Shown: positions 32,425 through 41,546, counted from the first letter of the stretch. The stretch is 64,000 nucleotides of DNA from an uncultured Alistipes sp. (GCA_900541585.1 UQKD01000002.1:1-64000), one strand, 5' to 3'. The notes: generated by a model not told the origin, from the sequence alone. A program made the numbers and translations.

Positions 32425-34194
32425 GAATTTCCGGAATCCCGGATTGTCTTTCCGGGGTGTTCGCTGCTCCGGGCGTCCTTTTCCGGCGGCGGGTTTTCCG
32501 TCGAAGAAATACGCCTTTTGCCGCCGCTTCTCGTCCTGCGACCGGGCGACATGGACTTTCTCGTGCGTGTAGGGGTTCTCTCCCGTGTAGAACATCACCG
32601 AGGAGAGGGTCATCGGCGTGGGCGTGAGGTCCTGCACCTGTTCGAGGTTGAAGTGCATTTTCCCCAACACCTTCTCCGACAGCGACTTCATATCCCGCTC
32701 GGTGCATCCCGGGTGTGACGAGATGAAGTAAGGGATCAACTGATAGGGCAGATGTTCCTGACTGCAAATGCGATGGAAGTCGGCGGTCAGCCGTTCGAAG
32801 AGTGCGAACGGCGGTTTGCGCATCAGTTTCAATACGTTATCCTCGGTGTGTTCGGGCGCCACTTTAAGTCGTCCCGAGGTGTGGTGTTTCAGCACCGTCT
32901 CCAGATAGGGCGAGCGGTCGAACAAATCGTAGCGGATGCCGCTGCCGATAAAAGCCTTCTTGATGCCCTTGACGGCGCGGATTTTTGCGTATAATGCCAG
33001 CAGCGGGCCGTGGTCGTTGTCGAGGTTGGGGCACATCTTCGGGTGGAGGCACGACGCGCGGCGGCATTTGCGGCACAGCTCCCTGTCGCGGCCGCCCATG
33101 CGGTACATGTTGGCCGATGGGGCTCCGACATCCGAGAGATAGCCCTTGAAACCGGGCGATTTCGCGATGCGCTCCACCTCGGCGAGGATCGACCGCTCGC
33201 TGCGCGAGTTGATGAACTTGCCCTGGTGGGCCGAAATGGTGCAGAACGAGCAGCCTCCGAAACAGCCGCGGTGGATATTGACCGAGTTGCGGATCATCTC
33301 CCAGGCCGGGATGTCCCCCTTGCCTGCGTAACGCGGATGCGGGGCGCGTTCGTAGGGGAGGTCGAACGAGTGGTCCAGCTCCTCGGTGGTGAGCGTCGTG
33401 TTGGCGGGCGTCACGACCACGTAGCGGTCGCCGACGGCCTCGACGAGCGTCGCCGTGGGTTCCATCAGGTTGCTCTGGGTCTCGATGACGGTGAAATTCT
33501 CCCCGAAGGCGGCCTTGTCGCCGACGCACTCCTCGTAGCTGTGGAGGCGGATCGTCGCGGCGGGGTCGAGCCGTGAGACGTGGCTTTCGTCGGAGAGGAA
33601 CGCCACCTGGCGGATCTTGCGCAGCAGTTTGGCGTTGTAGCCGTTGCGCATCGCCCGGGCCACCTGCTGCACGACCCGCTCGCCCATGCCGTAGATCAAG
33701 AGGTCGGCGCCCGATTCGGCCAGGACGGAGGGCTTCAGCCGGTCGCTCCAGTAGTCGTAGTGGGTCAGGCGGCGCAGCGAGGCTTCGATGCCCCCGATGA
33801 CCACCGGGGTGTGCGGATAGAGGCGTTTGAGGATTTGCGAGTAGACCGTCACGGCGTAGTCGGGGCGGAATCCCGCCTTGCCGCCGGGCGTGTAGGCGTC
33901 GTCGTGGCGCAGGCGGAGATTGGCGGTGTAATGGTTGACCATCGAGTCCATCGACCCGCCGGAGACGCCGAAAAAGAGGCGCGGAGCGCCCAGTTTCGTG
34001 AAGTCGCGCAGGTCGTCGCGCCAGTTGGGCTGGGGGACGATCGCCACGCGGTAGCCCTCGGCTTCGAGCAGGCGTCCCACGACGGCCGCCCCGAATGCCG
34101 GGTGGTCGATGTAGGCGTCGCCCGAGAAGAGGATCACGTCGAGTTGGTCCCATCCGCGTTCGCGGACTTCCTTGATGGTGGTCGGTAGAAACAA
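32410..34194 (-). CDS. YgiQ family radical SAM protein
   Basis: 594 residues. The N-terminal cobalamin-binding-like domain (about 1-200) begins MFLPTTIKEVRERGWDQLDV. The radical SAM cluster motif CFGGCSFC (about 310-317) binds the 4Fe-4S cluster, and a second cysteine group CRKC..ASC..PKMC follows (about 375-392). The C-terminal tail is Arg/Lys/Pro-rich. Family members are widespread and poorly characterised; no substrate can be assigned. The gene's last codons form one arm of a terminator. Confidence 0.9.
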   Translation of the reverse strand: MFLPTTIKEVRERGWDQLDVILFSGDAYIDHPAFGAAVVGRLLEAEGYRVAIVPQPNWRDDLRDFTKLGAPRLFFGVSGGSMDSMVNHYTANLRLRHDDAYTPGGKAGFRPDYAVTVYSQILKRLYPHTPVVIGGIEASLRRLTHYDYWSDRLKPSVLAESGADLLIYGMGERVVQQVARAMRNGYNAKLLRKIRQVAFLSDESHVSRLDPAATIRLHSYEECVGDKAAFGENFTVIETQSNLMEPTATLVEAVGDRYVVVTPANTTLTTEELDHSFDLPYERAPHPRYAGKGDIPAWEMIRNSVNIHRGCFGGCSFCTISAHQGKFINSRSERSILAEVERIAKSPGFKGYLSDVGAPSANMYRMGGRDRELCRKCRRASCLHPKMCPNLDNDHGPLLALYAKIRAVKGIKKAFIGSGIRYDLFDRSPYLETVLKHHTSGRLKVAPEHTEDNVLKLMRKPPFALFERLTADFHRICSQEHLPYQLIPYFISSHPGCTERDMKSLSEKVLGKMHFNLEQVQDLTPTPMTLSSVMFYTGENPYTHEKVHVARSQDEKRRQKAYFFDGKPAAGKGRPEQRTPRKDNPGFRKFNKKG

Positions 34195-34238
34195 GATCGT
34201 TCGTTATTTTTTATTTCGGGGCGTATATTTTGGCCGGC

Positions 34239-35324
34239 TTACGCTTCCCCGGTCTCTTTGGCAGCCGACGTATAAACGTCCCACTTGGCCAGCAGGGCCG
34301 TGAAGTCGGCCGGGAGGGGGCTTTCGAACAGCACCTCTTCGTGCGTTGCGGGGTGTTCGAAGCCCAGCAGGCGGGCGTGCAGCGCGTGGCGCGGCATCAC
34401 CGCGAAGCAGTTTTCGATGAACTGGCGGTATTTGGCGAAGGTCGTGCCCTTGAGGATGCGGTCGCCGCCGTAGCGTTCGTCGTTGAACAGCGGATGGCCG
34501 ATCCACGCCATGTGGACGCGGATCTGGTGCGTGCGTCCCGTCTCGAGGCGGCACTCCACCAAGGTCACGTAACCGTAGCGTTTCAACACCTTCCAGTGCG
34601 TCACGGCGTGCTTGCCGTCCGACCCGTCGGCGAAGACGAACATCTTCTGCCGGTCGCGGGGACTGCGGCCGATGTTGCCCGTGATCGTCCCCTCGTCCTC
34701 CTCGAAATTGCCCCACACGAGGGCCACGTAGCGGCGCTGGATCGTGTGGTCGAAGAACTGCTTGGCCAGCCGCGCGTGGGTCTGCTCGTCCTTGGCGATC
34801 ACCAGCAGTCCCGAGGTGTTCTTGTCGATGCGGTGCACCAGTCCCGCACGGTTCTGCTCCTCGGCCGGGATTCCCTGCTTGTTGAGGTGGTGCATCAGCG
34901 CGTTGACCAGCGTGCCGCTGTAATTGCCCACCCCCGGATGCACGACCAGACCGGCCGGTTTGTCGACCAGCAGCAGCCATCGGTCCTCATAGGGGATGTC
35001 GAGCGGAATGTCTTCGGCGACGAGTTCCACCTCGCGCCGCGGGTAGGGCATCACGATCTGGATGCGGTCCAGCGGCTTGACCTTGTAGCTCGACTTGGCC
35101 GCCTTGCCGTTGACGAGGATGTTTCCGCTGTCGGCCGCCGCCTGGATGCGGTTGCGCGAGCAGTGCTCCATCCTCACGGTCAGGAACTTGTCCAGCCGCA
35201 TGGGGGTCTGCCCCTTGTCGGCTGTCACCGCAAAGTGTTCGTAGAGGCCCGCTTCTTCTTCGTCCTCCGCATCAGCCGGAACGGCGTTCAGCTCCGGGTC
35301 GTCGATGGGGTATCTGTCGGTCAT
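34239..35324 (-). CDS. rluD: RluA/RluD-family 23S rRNA pseudouridine synthase
   Basis: 361 residues. An acidic N-terminal extension (about 1-35) is followed by an S4 RNA-binding domain (about 40-95, MRLDKFLTVRMEHCSRNRIQ). The catalytic motif is VHRIDKNTSGLL, in which the aspartate is the nucleophile. Downstream come TGRTHQIRVHMAWIGHPLFND and LHARLLGFEHP. This is the RluD type that modifies helix 69 of 23S rRNA (family inference; RluC cannot be excluded). The ATG shares a base with the stop codon of the upstream PASTA gene. Confidence 0.88.
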   Translation of the reverse strand: MTDRYPIDDPELNAVPADAEDEEEAGLYEHFAVTADKGQTPMRLDKFLTVRMEHCSRNRIQAAADSGNILVNGKAAKSSYKVKPLDRIQIVMPYPRREVELVAEDIPLDIPYEDRWLLLVDKPAGLVVHPGVGNYSGTLVNALMHHLNKQGIPAEEQNRAGLVHRIDKNTSGLLVIAKDEQTHARLAKQFFDHTIQRRYVALVWGNFEEDEGTITGNIGRSPRDRQKMFVFADGSDGKHAVTHWKVLKRYGYVTLVECRLETGRTHQIRVHMAWIGHPLFNDERYGGDRILKGTTFAKYRQFIENCFAVMPRHALHARLLGFEHPATHEEVLFESPLPADFTALLAKWDVYTSAAKETGEA

Positions 35325-36283
35325 CAGTCGAAAAATCCGTCGTTGTCCTTTTGGGAGGGCCGCTCTTCGGCGGGTTCCGCCGAGGCCTCCTCGAGGGCCG
35401 CCCGTGCGAGCGAGTCGGCCAGCTGCTGCTCTTCGGCCCGACGTTCCTCGGCGGCGACGGCCGCCTGCTTCTCGGCCTCGGCCCGGTACCGGGCGAGTTT
35501 CTTCTCGTCGAGCGTCAGCCGCAGGTCGACCCTCGATCCCAGCGCTGCGCTGCGTTCGGCGCCCGGCGTCTGGATGTAGACGCGCGTGTCCTTCTGGTTG
35601 AGCAGGTTGACCCCTTCGTCGAAGTCCACGCGCCCGACGTTGAGTCCCAGCTCCCAGAGGCGGCCCTTGGCCTGTGCCAGCGGCAGTCCCACCAGCCGCG
35701 GCACGATCGTCGTGCCGTAGCCGTCTTCGACACCCACGTAGAGCGTCACGCCGGAACCCATCTCGGCCTCCATACGAGTTGTGGGGGTCACGGGTTTGCC
35801 TTCGCAGTACTCCTCCAGCACGTAGTTCGTGGCCATGTCGGGGCGGTAGATCAGCTCGGCGATCTCCAGTCCGGCGATTTCGAGCATGTTCTTGGCCTGC
35901 CGCAGCGAACGCCCGGCCACGTAGGGCACGGGGACCATCTTCTGGCGGAAGGAGTTGATCGTGATGTAGACCGTGCGTCCGGGTTTCACCTCGACGCCCC
36001 CTTCGGGCAGCTGGTCGAGGACGATGCCCCCTTCGTAGGCGGGGACGAACAGCGAGTCGTTGATATGCAGTTGCAGATCGTGCTTGCGGGCGATGCGTTG
36101 AGCCTGGTCGAGCGGCACGCCCGAGAAGTCGGGGACGGTGCGCCGCGCGCCGTGGCGTGTGCCCAGTTGCATGAGGATATGCGCGGCGACGGCCATCGCG
36201 AGGATGATCGCCGCGATCAGCGTGAGGTTCCAGAGCAGCGGATGCCGCCGGAGCCGGGACAGGTAATTCTGGGGTTTCTCCAT
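35324..36283 (-). CDS. PASTA-domain membrane protein
   Basis: 319 residues. One N-terminal membrane helix (about 15-38) is followed by three PASTA repeats in the periplasm (about 48-112, 113-182 and 184-255), with VPDFSGVPLDQAQRIA, VPYVAGRSLRQAKNML and VPRLVGLPLAQAKGRL as their starts. The C-terminal third is a charged, likely coiled-coil helix rich in Ala/Glu/Arg. PASTA domains bind peptidoglycan or muropeptides in other bacteria; here there is no kinase or transpeptidase domain, so the protein may be a scaffold for cell-wall synthesis. Confidence 0.88.
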   Translation of the reverse strand: MEKPQNYLSRLRRHPLLWNLTLIAAIILAMAVAAHILMQLGTRHGARRTVPDFSGVPLDQAQRIARKHDLQLHINDSLFVPAYEGGIVLDQLPEGGVEVKPGRTVYITINSFRQKMVPVPYVAGRSLRQAKNMLEIAGLEIAELIYRPDMATNYVLEEYCEGKPVTPTTRMEAEMGSGVTLYVGVEDGYGTTIVPRLVGLPLAQAKGRLWELGLNVGRVDFDEGVNLLNQKDTRVYIQTPGAERSAALGSRVDLRLTLDEKKLARYRAEAEKQAAVAAEERRAEEQQLADSLARAALEEASAEPAEERPSQKDNDGFFD

Positions 36284-36293
36284 AGATCGCAGG

Positions 36294-37397
36294 TTATTTC
36301 GGGGCCTTCCGGTAAAGGTAGACGGCGGTGCCGAGGTAAATGATATTGGGCAGCCACACGGCCAGCCCGGGCGGGAGGGTTCCGCTCTTGGCGAACTCCT
36401 CGAAGAAGCGGTTGAAAAGGATGTACGAGAAGCAGAGTCCCGTGCCGATGCCGATGTGCAGTCCCGTGCCGCCGCGGACCTTGCGCGAGGAGAGCGACAC
36501 GCCGATGAGCGTCAGGATGAACGTCGAAAGCGGATAGGCGTAGCGCGCGTGCTTCTCGACCTCGATCAGGTTGATCGAGTCGGAGCCTTTGGCCCGCTGC
36601 TGGTCCAGGAAGGCGTTCAGTTCCGAGATGTTCATGGTCTGGATCAGGTCGTTGATCTCGCCCAGCTCGGTGGCTTCGAGGTTGATCAGCGTGTCGAGGT
36701 TGCGGAACTGCTCGAAGGTCTCCGTGCCCGCGGAGTCGAACTCCCGTTTGGTGTAGCGCGGGGCGGTCCAGCGTTTGGTCTCGGGGTTGAATTTGGCGTC
36801 CGAGGCTTCGAGCGAGTGGGTCATCGTGCCGCTTTCGTAGCGTTCCAGCACGAAGAACGAGGCCTGGCGGGCGCCGTCGTTGTAGCCGCGGATGTAGGCG
36901 AAGATGCCCGGCTCGATCTGGCGGTAGATGTGGCGGTCGTATTTGGTGTTCTGCTTGCGTTTGATGTATTGCTGCTCGAAGGAGACGATGTGCCGCTGCG
37001 AAATGGGGATCAGCCAGAGGTTGAGCGTCAGCGACAGCGAGGCGATGATCAGCGCCCCGAGGAAATAGGGCCACATCAGCCTGCGGAACGACATGCCGCC
37101 CGAGAGCATGGCCACGATCTCGGTCTGGTAGGCCATCTTCGAGGTGAAGAAGATGCAGGCGATGAAGGTGAACAGACCGCTGAACTGGTTGATGAAGTAG
37201 GGGATGAAGTTGAGGTAGTAGTCGAGGATGACCGATTTCAGGGGTGCGTGCAGCTCCGTGAAGTCGTCGATCTTCTCCACATAGTCGAAGACCACCACGA
37301 TCACGATGATCATGGCGATGGCGAAGAAATAGGTCGACAGGAACTTGCCCAGTATGTAACGGTCCAGAATCTTGAACCCCGGAAAACGCATTTTCAT
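36294..37397 (-). CDS. LptF/LptG family lipopolysaccharide transport permease
   Basis: 367 residues with the YjgP/YjgQ pattern: KILDRYILGKFLSTYFFAI at the N-terminus, three N-terminal membrane helices, a large periplasmic jellyroll region (about 135-260) and three C-terminal helices with LTLIGVSLSSRKVRGGTGLHIG. The protein forms the LPS-extracting ABC complex with LptB and its partner permease, which are not in the window. F and G cannot be told apart here. It is 3 nt from tgt and 10 nt from the PASTA gene. Confidence 0.88.
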   Translation of the reverse strand: MKMRFPGFKILDRYILGKFLSTYFFAIAMIIVIVVVFDYVEKIDDFTELHAPLKSVILDYYLNFIPYFINQFSGLFTFIACIFFTSKMAYQTEIVAMLSGGMSFRRLMWPYFLGALIIASLSLTLNLWLIPISQRHIVSFEQQYIKRKQNTKYDRHIYRQIEPGIFAYIRGYNDGARQASFFVLERYESGTMTHSLEASDAKFNPETKRWTAPRYTKREFDSAGTETFEQFRNLDTLINLEATELGEINDLIQTMNISELNAFLDQQRAKGSDSINLIEVEKHARYAYPLSTFILTLIGVSLSSRKVRGGTGLHIGIGTGLCFSYILFNRFFEEFAKSGTLPPGLAVWLPNIIYLGTAVYLYRKAPK

Positions 37398-37400
37398 TGT

Positions 37401-38531
37401 TTAGAGTCTTCGTTGCAGTTTTTCGACCATTCCCTCCTTCCACGCCCTGAAATCCCCGGCGAGGATGTGTTCGCGCGCCGCCCCGACCAGCCGCAGGTAG
37501 AAGGCGATGTTGTGCAGCGAGGCGATCTCGGCCGCGAGCATCTCGCCGCAGACGCAGAGGTGGTGCAGGTAGGCCTTCGAGTAAAGCCTGTCGACAAAGG
37601 CCGTGCCCGCGGGGTCGATGGGCGAGAAGTCGTCCTCCCACTTCTTGTTGCGGATGTTGATGACGCCCTCGGCCGTGAACAGCTGTCCGTTGCGGCCGTT
37701 GCGCGTCGGCATCACGCAGTCGAACATGTCCACCCCGCGCTCGATGCCTTCGAGGATGTTCACCGGCGTACCGACTCCCATCAGATAACGCGGGCGGTCC
37801 TCCGGCAGTATGGCGTTGACCACTTCGATCATTTCGTACATGACCTCCGTAGGCTCGCCCACGGCCAGTCCGCCGATGGCGTAACCGTCGGCATTGTACT
37901 GCTTCACGTTCTCCGCGGCCCGGGCGCGCAGGTCCGGGTAGGTGCATCCCTGCACGATGGGGAACAGCGCCTGGTAATGGCCGTACTTGGGACTGGTCCG
38001 GTGATACTGGTTGAAACACCGGTCGAGCCACCGCTCCGTGAGGCCGAGCGATTTGGCGGCGTATTCGCGCGGGGCGTCGCCCGGGGGGCATTCGTCGAAG
38101 GCCATCATGATGTCGGCGCCGATCGTGCGCTCGGTGTCCACGACGCTTTCGGGCGTGAAGAGGTGCTTCGAGCCGTCGATGTGCGACCGGAAATGGCACC
38201 CTTCCTCTTTCAGCTTACGGCACGCCGCAAGTGAAAAAACCTGAAAACCGCCGCTGTCGGTGAGCATCGGGCCTTCCCAGGTCGAGAAGCGGTGCACGCC
38301 GCCGGCGCGTTCGATGATCTCCATGCCGGGACGCAGGTAGAGGTGGTAGGTGTTGGCCAGGATGATCTGCGCGCGGGCCTCGTCGCGCACGTCGCGGTGG
38401 AAAATGCCCTTCACCGTCGCGGCCGTGCCCACGGGCATGAAGATCGGGGTGCGGACGACGCCGTGGTCGGTCTGCAGCTCTCCCGCGCGGGCGTGCGACG
38501 AAGGGTCTTTATGTTGCAGGGTGAATTTCAT
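37401..38531 (-). CDS. tgt: tRNA-guanine transglycosylase
   Basis: 376 residues from ATG 38531 (ATG 38537, adding Met-Ser, is possible). Signatures are TPIFMPVGTAATVKG, LANTYHLYLRPG, the catalytic LTDSGGFQVFSL, MAFDECPPGD, and the zinc ligands near FVDRLY..AYLHHLCVCGE with C...C.C...H. The enzyme exchanges guanine for a queuine precursor in tRNA anticodons. The start lies very close to its predicted transcription start. lptF/G follows 3 nt downstream. Confidence 0.92.
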   Translation of the reverse strand: MKFTLQHKDPSSHARAGELQTDHGVVRTPIFMPVGTAATVKGIFHRDVRDEARAQIILANTYHLYLRPGMEIIERAGGVHRFSTWEGPMLTDSGGFQVFSLAACRKLKEEGCHFRSHIDGSKHLFTPESVVDTERTIGADIMMAFDECPPGDAPREYAAKSLGLTERWLDRCFNQYHRTSPKYGHYQALFPIVQGCTYPDLRARAAENVKQYNADGYAIGGLAVGEPTEVMYEMIEVVNAILPEDRPRYLMGVGTPVNILEGIERGVDMFDCVMPTRNGRNGQLFTAEGVINIRNKKWEDDFSPIDPAGTAFVDRLYSKAYLHHLCVCGEMLAAEIASLHNIAFYLRLVGAAREHILAGDFRAWKEGMVEKLQRRL

Positions 38532-38545
38532 ACTCATATATTCGG

Positions 38546-38553
38546 CAAAAATA
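38546..38553 (-). promoter_or_regulatory. -7 element for tgt operon
   Basis: TATTTTTG on the - strand matches TAnnTTTG, about 9 to 15 nt upstream of the tgt ATG candidates, so the mRNA leader would be very short. It is one of a divergent promoter pair. Confidence 0.5.
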
Positions 38554-38566
38554 CACAAAATATTTC

Positions 38567-38574
38567 TATCTTTG
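38567..38574 (+). promoter_or_regulatory. -7 element for the glycosyltransferase operon
   Basis: TATCTTTG on the + strand is an exact -7 match, 17 nt before ATG 38591 and divergent from the tgt promoter. No clear -33 is seen. Confidence 0.5.
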
Positions 38575-38590
38575 CGCATATTTCGTCAAT

Positions 38591-39745
38591 ATGCTTTTCT
38601 TCGAACGATTTCTGACATGTTACGGCTGGGAGGGCGCAGCCCTCGCGGGGGCCGCGCTCCTGATGCTCGGCGTGCAGTTGTACTATTATATTTTCGTCTA
38701 CGGCCGCATCCCCGGCTACAAGAACAACCGCCGTCCGCAGACGATGGACCGCGAACCGCCCGTGTCGGTGGTGGTCCCCCTCTTTTCGGAGGACTATTCG
38801 TTCGTCGAGGAGCGCCTGCCGCTGATCCTGGCCCAGAACTACCCCGATTTCGAGGTGGTGATCGTCTACGTGGGCCACGACTCTGATTTTTACGAGGACC
38901 TCGTGCGGCTGAAACAGTCGTTCCCGCAGATCACGACCACCAAGATCCACCTCGACCCCCGTTTCCCGATCTCGCGCAAGATGGCGCTCAACGTGGGTAT
39001 CAAGTCGGCCCACTACGAGTGCATGGTCTTCACCTCGACCGACGCCGTGCCGCAGACCGACCGCTGGCTCTCGCTGATGGCCAAGGGGTTCATGCGCGGC
39101 GAGATCGTCATGGGCTACTGCGGCGTGGAGCGCGGGAAGGGCTTTGCGAACTACATGATGCGCGCCTGGCGGATGATGCACTCGGCCGACTGGATCGCCC
39201 GGGCCGTGCGGCGCCGCGCCTACCGCGGGACGCTCCACAACTACGGCTTCACCAAGAGCCTCTATTTCGGGGCCAACGGCTTCAGCCACCTCAATATGAA
39301 CATCGGTGAGGACGACCTGTTTATGCAGCGGGTCATGACGCGCGACAACGTGAGCGTGATCCTCTCGCCCCGCGCCTCGCTGCGCGAAAAAATGTGGGGC
39401 GGCATGGGCTGGTGGATGAGCCAGCTGCGCTATTTCGGTTCGGCGTTCCGCTTCTATCCCCGTGCGGTGAAGACCTTCGTCCGCTGGGAGATGGGTTCGC
39501 GGGTGCTGTTTTTCGCCACGGTGATCTGCGCCCTTGCTGTCATGCCCCCGGAGTACAAGCTCGCCGCACTGCTGCTCGCCGTCATCCGCTATGTCGTCGT
39601 GGCGCTCGAAGTGCGCCGCATAGCGCGGCGGCTGGGCGAGGGAGGCATTGCAGGGCGCTACTTCATCTACGACCTGCTCGGCCCGCTGTGGGCCGCGGCG
39701 CTGGGGGCGATGCTGCTCCGCCGTGACAACCGCGTATGGAGATAG
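38591..39745 (+). CDS. Membrane glycosyltransferase family 2
   Basis: 384 residues. There is one N-terminal helix (about 15-38), a GT-A domain (about 55-250) with VSVVVPLFSEDYSFVEERL, the metal-site region TSTDAVPQT and the acceptor motif GEDDLFMQRVM, then two C-terminal helices (about 300-380). GT2 enzymes of this layout add sugars to lipid or polysaccharide precursors at the inner membrane. The substrate is unknown. The gene overlaps the ECF sigma gene by 10 nt, an unusual pairing for a glycosyltransferase. Confidence 0.85.
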   Translation: MLFFERFLTCYGWEGAALAGAALLMLGVQLYYYIFVYGRIPGYKNNRRPQTMDREPPVSVVVPLFSEDYSFVEERLPLILAQNYPDFEVVIVYVGHDSDFYEDLVRLKQSFPQITTTKIHLDPRFPISRKMALNVGIKSAHYECMVFTSTDAVPQTDRWLSLMAKGFMRGEIVMGYCGVERGKGFANYMMRAWRMMHSADWIARAVRRRAYRGTLHNYGFTKSLYFGANGFSHLNMNIGEDDLFMQRVMTRDNVSVILSPRASLREKMWGGMGWWMSQLRYFGSAFRFYPRAVKTFVRWEMGSRVLFFATVICALAVMPPEYKLAALLLAVIRYVVVALEVRRIARRLGEGGIAGRYFIYDLLGPLWAAALGAMLLRRDNRVWR

Positions 39746-40299
39746 CCGACTATATCGTAGCCGAAGACCGCGAGCTGGTTGACCGGGTGCTCAAGGGGGA
39801 CAACGACGCCTTCGAGTACCTTTTCAACCGTTACCGCGACGCCATCCACCGGCTGTTCGTGCAGCGTTTGGGCGGCGCGAACGATGCCGACGACCTGTTG
39901 CAGGAGACCTTCATCAAAGTCTACATCAACCTCCACCGTTACAGCGCGGACTACACCTTCGGGCAGTGGGTCTACACCATTGCGCGCAACACGTTCATCG
40001 ACTTCGTGCGCCGCCGTCAGGACGACCTGCCGATCGACGAGCGTTTCGCCGCCCCGGCCTCGAGCGCCCCGACTCCCGAGGAGAGCGTCATCAACCTCCA
40101 GCAGCGTACGCAGATCGAGCACTACCTCGAACGCCTCGCGCCCCGTTACCGGCAGCTGATCCTGATGCGTTTTTTCGAGGAGTACTCCTACGAGGAGATC
40201 GCGGCGAAATTGGCGCTGCCGCTCGGGACCGTGAAAACCCAGATACACCGCGCCCGCGAACAGATGTGCAGGTTCATCGCTCAAGGCGATGAACAATGA
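39736..40299 (+). CDS. ECF-type RNA polymerase sigma factor
   Basis: 187 residues. Region 2 (about 20-95) includes FEYLFNRYRDAIHRL, DADDLLQETFIKVYINL and FGQWVYTIARNTFIDF. Region 4 (about 125-180) has LAPRYRQLILMRFFEEYSYEEIA, the helix-turn-helix LPLGTVKTQIHRAREQM. No anti-sigma gene is next to it; rsmG follows. Its start lies inside the glycosyltransferase gene, so both come from the same transcript and the sigma level is linked to that unit. Confidence 0.88.
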   Translation: MEIADYIVAEDRELVDRVLKGDNDAFEYLFNRYRDAIHRLFVQRLGGANDADDLLQETFIKVYINLHRYSADYTFGQWVYTIARNTFIDFVRRRQDDLPIDERFAAPASSAPTPEESVINLQQRTQIEHYLERLAPRYRQLILMRFFEEYSYEEIAAKLALPLGTVKTQIHRAREQMCRFIAQGDEQ

Positions 40300-40309
40300 A
40301 TAATGAACG

Positions 40310-40948
40310 ATGAACGATTCGAAATTGGAGCCGATTCTCAAATATTTTCCCGATTTGACCGACCTTCAGCGCGAGCGGTTTGCGGCGCTGTACGGTCTCT
40401 ATGCCGACTGGAACGCGAAGATCAACGTCGTTTCGCGCAAGGACTTCGACCAGCTCTACCTGCGTCACGTGCTGCATTCGCTGGCCATCGCCAAGGTCTG
40501 CACGTTCGGCGACGGGGCACGGATTCTGGACGTGGGGTGCGGCGGCGGATTCCCCTCCGTGCCGCTGGCGATCCTCTTTCCCGGGGCGCATTTCACGGCC
40601 GCAGACTCCATCCGCAAGAAGATAACGGTGGTCGAAGGGGTCGCGGCGGGCCTCGGGCTGGAAAACCTCACGCCCCGCTGCGTGCGGGTCGAAACCCTGA
40701 CGGAGCGATTCGACTACGTCGTTTCGCGCGCCGTGACGGCCATGCCGGAGTTTGTGAAATGGGTCTGGCCCCTGATCGAACGGGGAGAGAAAGGATCGCT
40801 GCCCAACGGCATCCTCTACCTCAAGGGCGGCGATCTGGCCGAGGAACTGGCCCTGACGGGCAAACGGTGGTATATTTACGACATTCCGCGCTTCTTCGGC
40901 GAGGAGTTCTTCGAGACCAAGAAGGTGGTTTACACATCGAAAAAATAA
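40310..40948 (+). CDS. rsmG: 16S rRNA (guanine-N7) methyltransferase RsmG
   Basis: 212 residues. The SAM loop ILDVGCGGGFPSVPLAI, the preceding RHVLHSLAIAK and YVVSRAVTAMPEFVKW are diagnostic of RsmG/GidB, which methylates G527 of 16S rRNA. The upstream gap contains a run of ATGAAC/ATGAAT repeats (40290-40315) giving several near-cognate starts; ATG 40310 fits the conserved N-terminus. Confidence 0.9.
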   Translation: MNDSKLEPILKYFPDLTDLQRERFAALYGLYADWNAKINVVSRKDFDQLYLRHVLHSLAIAKVCTFGDGARILDVGCGGGFPSVPLAILFPGAHFTAADSIRKKITVVEGVAAGLGLENLTPRCVRVETLTERFDYVVSRAVTAMPEFVKWVWPLIERGEKGSLPNGILYLKGGDLAEELALTGKRWYIYDIPRFFGEEFFETKKVVYTSKK

Positions 40949-41042
40949 TTTTAGGGGACGCAGGGCATCGGCAGGATTTGAACAAAGGATGGCGGCATTT
41001 GAAATGGAATGATACAATATCGGAGTTTGTTTAACCCTGAAT

Positions 41043-41492
41043 ATGATGAATATGAAAAGAATCCTGTTTTTACTTGCGTTTGCAATCGTGGAATTTGCGG
41101 CAAACGCGCAATCGACCGTTTATGTGGTTTTTGCATCGACGGAGAATCGGTCTGCGGTGAATGGAGCATGGCACTCGAAAATTGCTCCGGACTCACAACT
41201 CGGTCGGGAAATCACGGCCCATGTGATAAGCCTGATTTGCGAAAGCAGCAATAGTTGTTTCACGTTTGTGTCAGAGGATAATGCCGCTCCGATCAAAAAA
41301 CCGAAAGATTTTTTGAAGACCGTGGCTTGCATCGATTGGGATGTGCTTGCACCTACGCTCTCGAAATCGCAGGCCGAGATGAAATACAAGGAGATTTTGG
41401 CGCATGATACGATCTATTTTATCGACCGCAACGATATTGAAGGGGATGAAATGAACCTGATTCGTGTGCATGAACCGCGAAGCAGGTTTTGA
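41043..41492 (+). CDS. Secreted low-GC protein, unknown
   Basis: 149 residues (ATG 41043; ATG 41052 gives MKRILFLLAFAIVEF). A signal peptide is cleaved after ANAQ. The mature part of about 125 residues has two cysteines (C66 and C73 area) that could form a disulfide, plus others, and a C-terminal segment with DTIYFIDRNDIEGD. The base composition is visibly AT-richer than its neighbours (many AAA, ATT and TTT codons). This suggests recent acquisition or relaxed selection. No family recognised. A terminator follows. Confidence 0.6.
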   Translation: MMNMKRILFLLAFAIVEFAANAQSTVYVVFASTENRSAVNGAWHSKIAPDSQLGREITAHVISLICESSNSCFTFVSEDNAAPIKKPKDFLKTVACIDWDVLAPTLSKSQAEMKYKEILAHDTIYFIDRNDIEGDEMNLIRVHEPRSRF

Positions 41493-41514
41493 GAACCCGG
41501 ACATAAATCGAAAT

Positions 41515-41546
41515 CGGGAAGGTTCAAAGCCTTCCCGTTTCTTTTT
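41515..41546. terminator. Intrinsic terminator between convergent genes
   Basis: CGGGAAGG (41515-41522) pairs with CCTTCCCG (41530-41537) around a 7-nt loop and is followed by TTTCTTTTT. It lies between the + orphan and the - thioredoxin gene. Confidence 0.85.

Noticed and set aside
40290..40315. Short ATGAAC/ATGAAT repeats before rsmG
   Set aside because: Degenerate and only about 25 nt; common AT-rich spacer in Bacteroidota and no sign of a functional repeat.
40965..41000. tRNA-like string (reverse complement contains GTTCAAATCCTGCC) after rsmG
   Set aside because: The T-stem does not pair and no D-arm, anticodon arm or acceptor stem could be built on either strand; probably chance or a tiny fragment.
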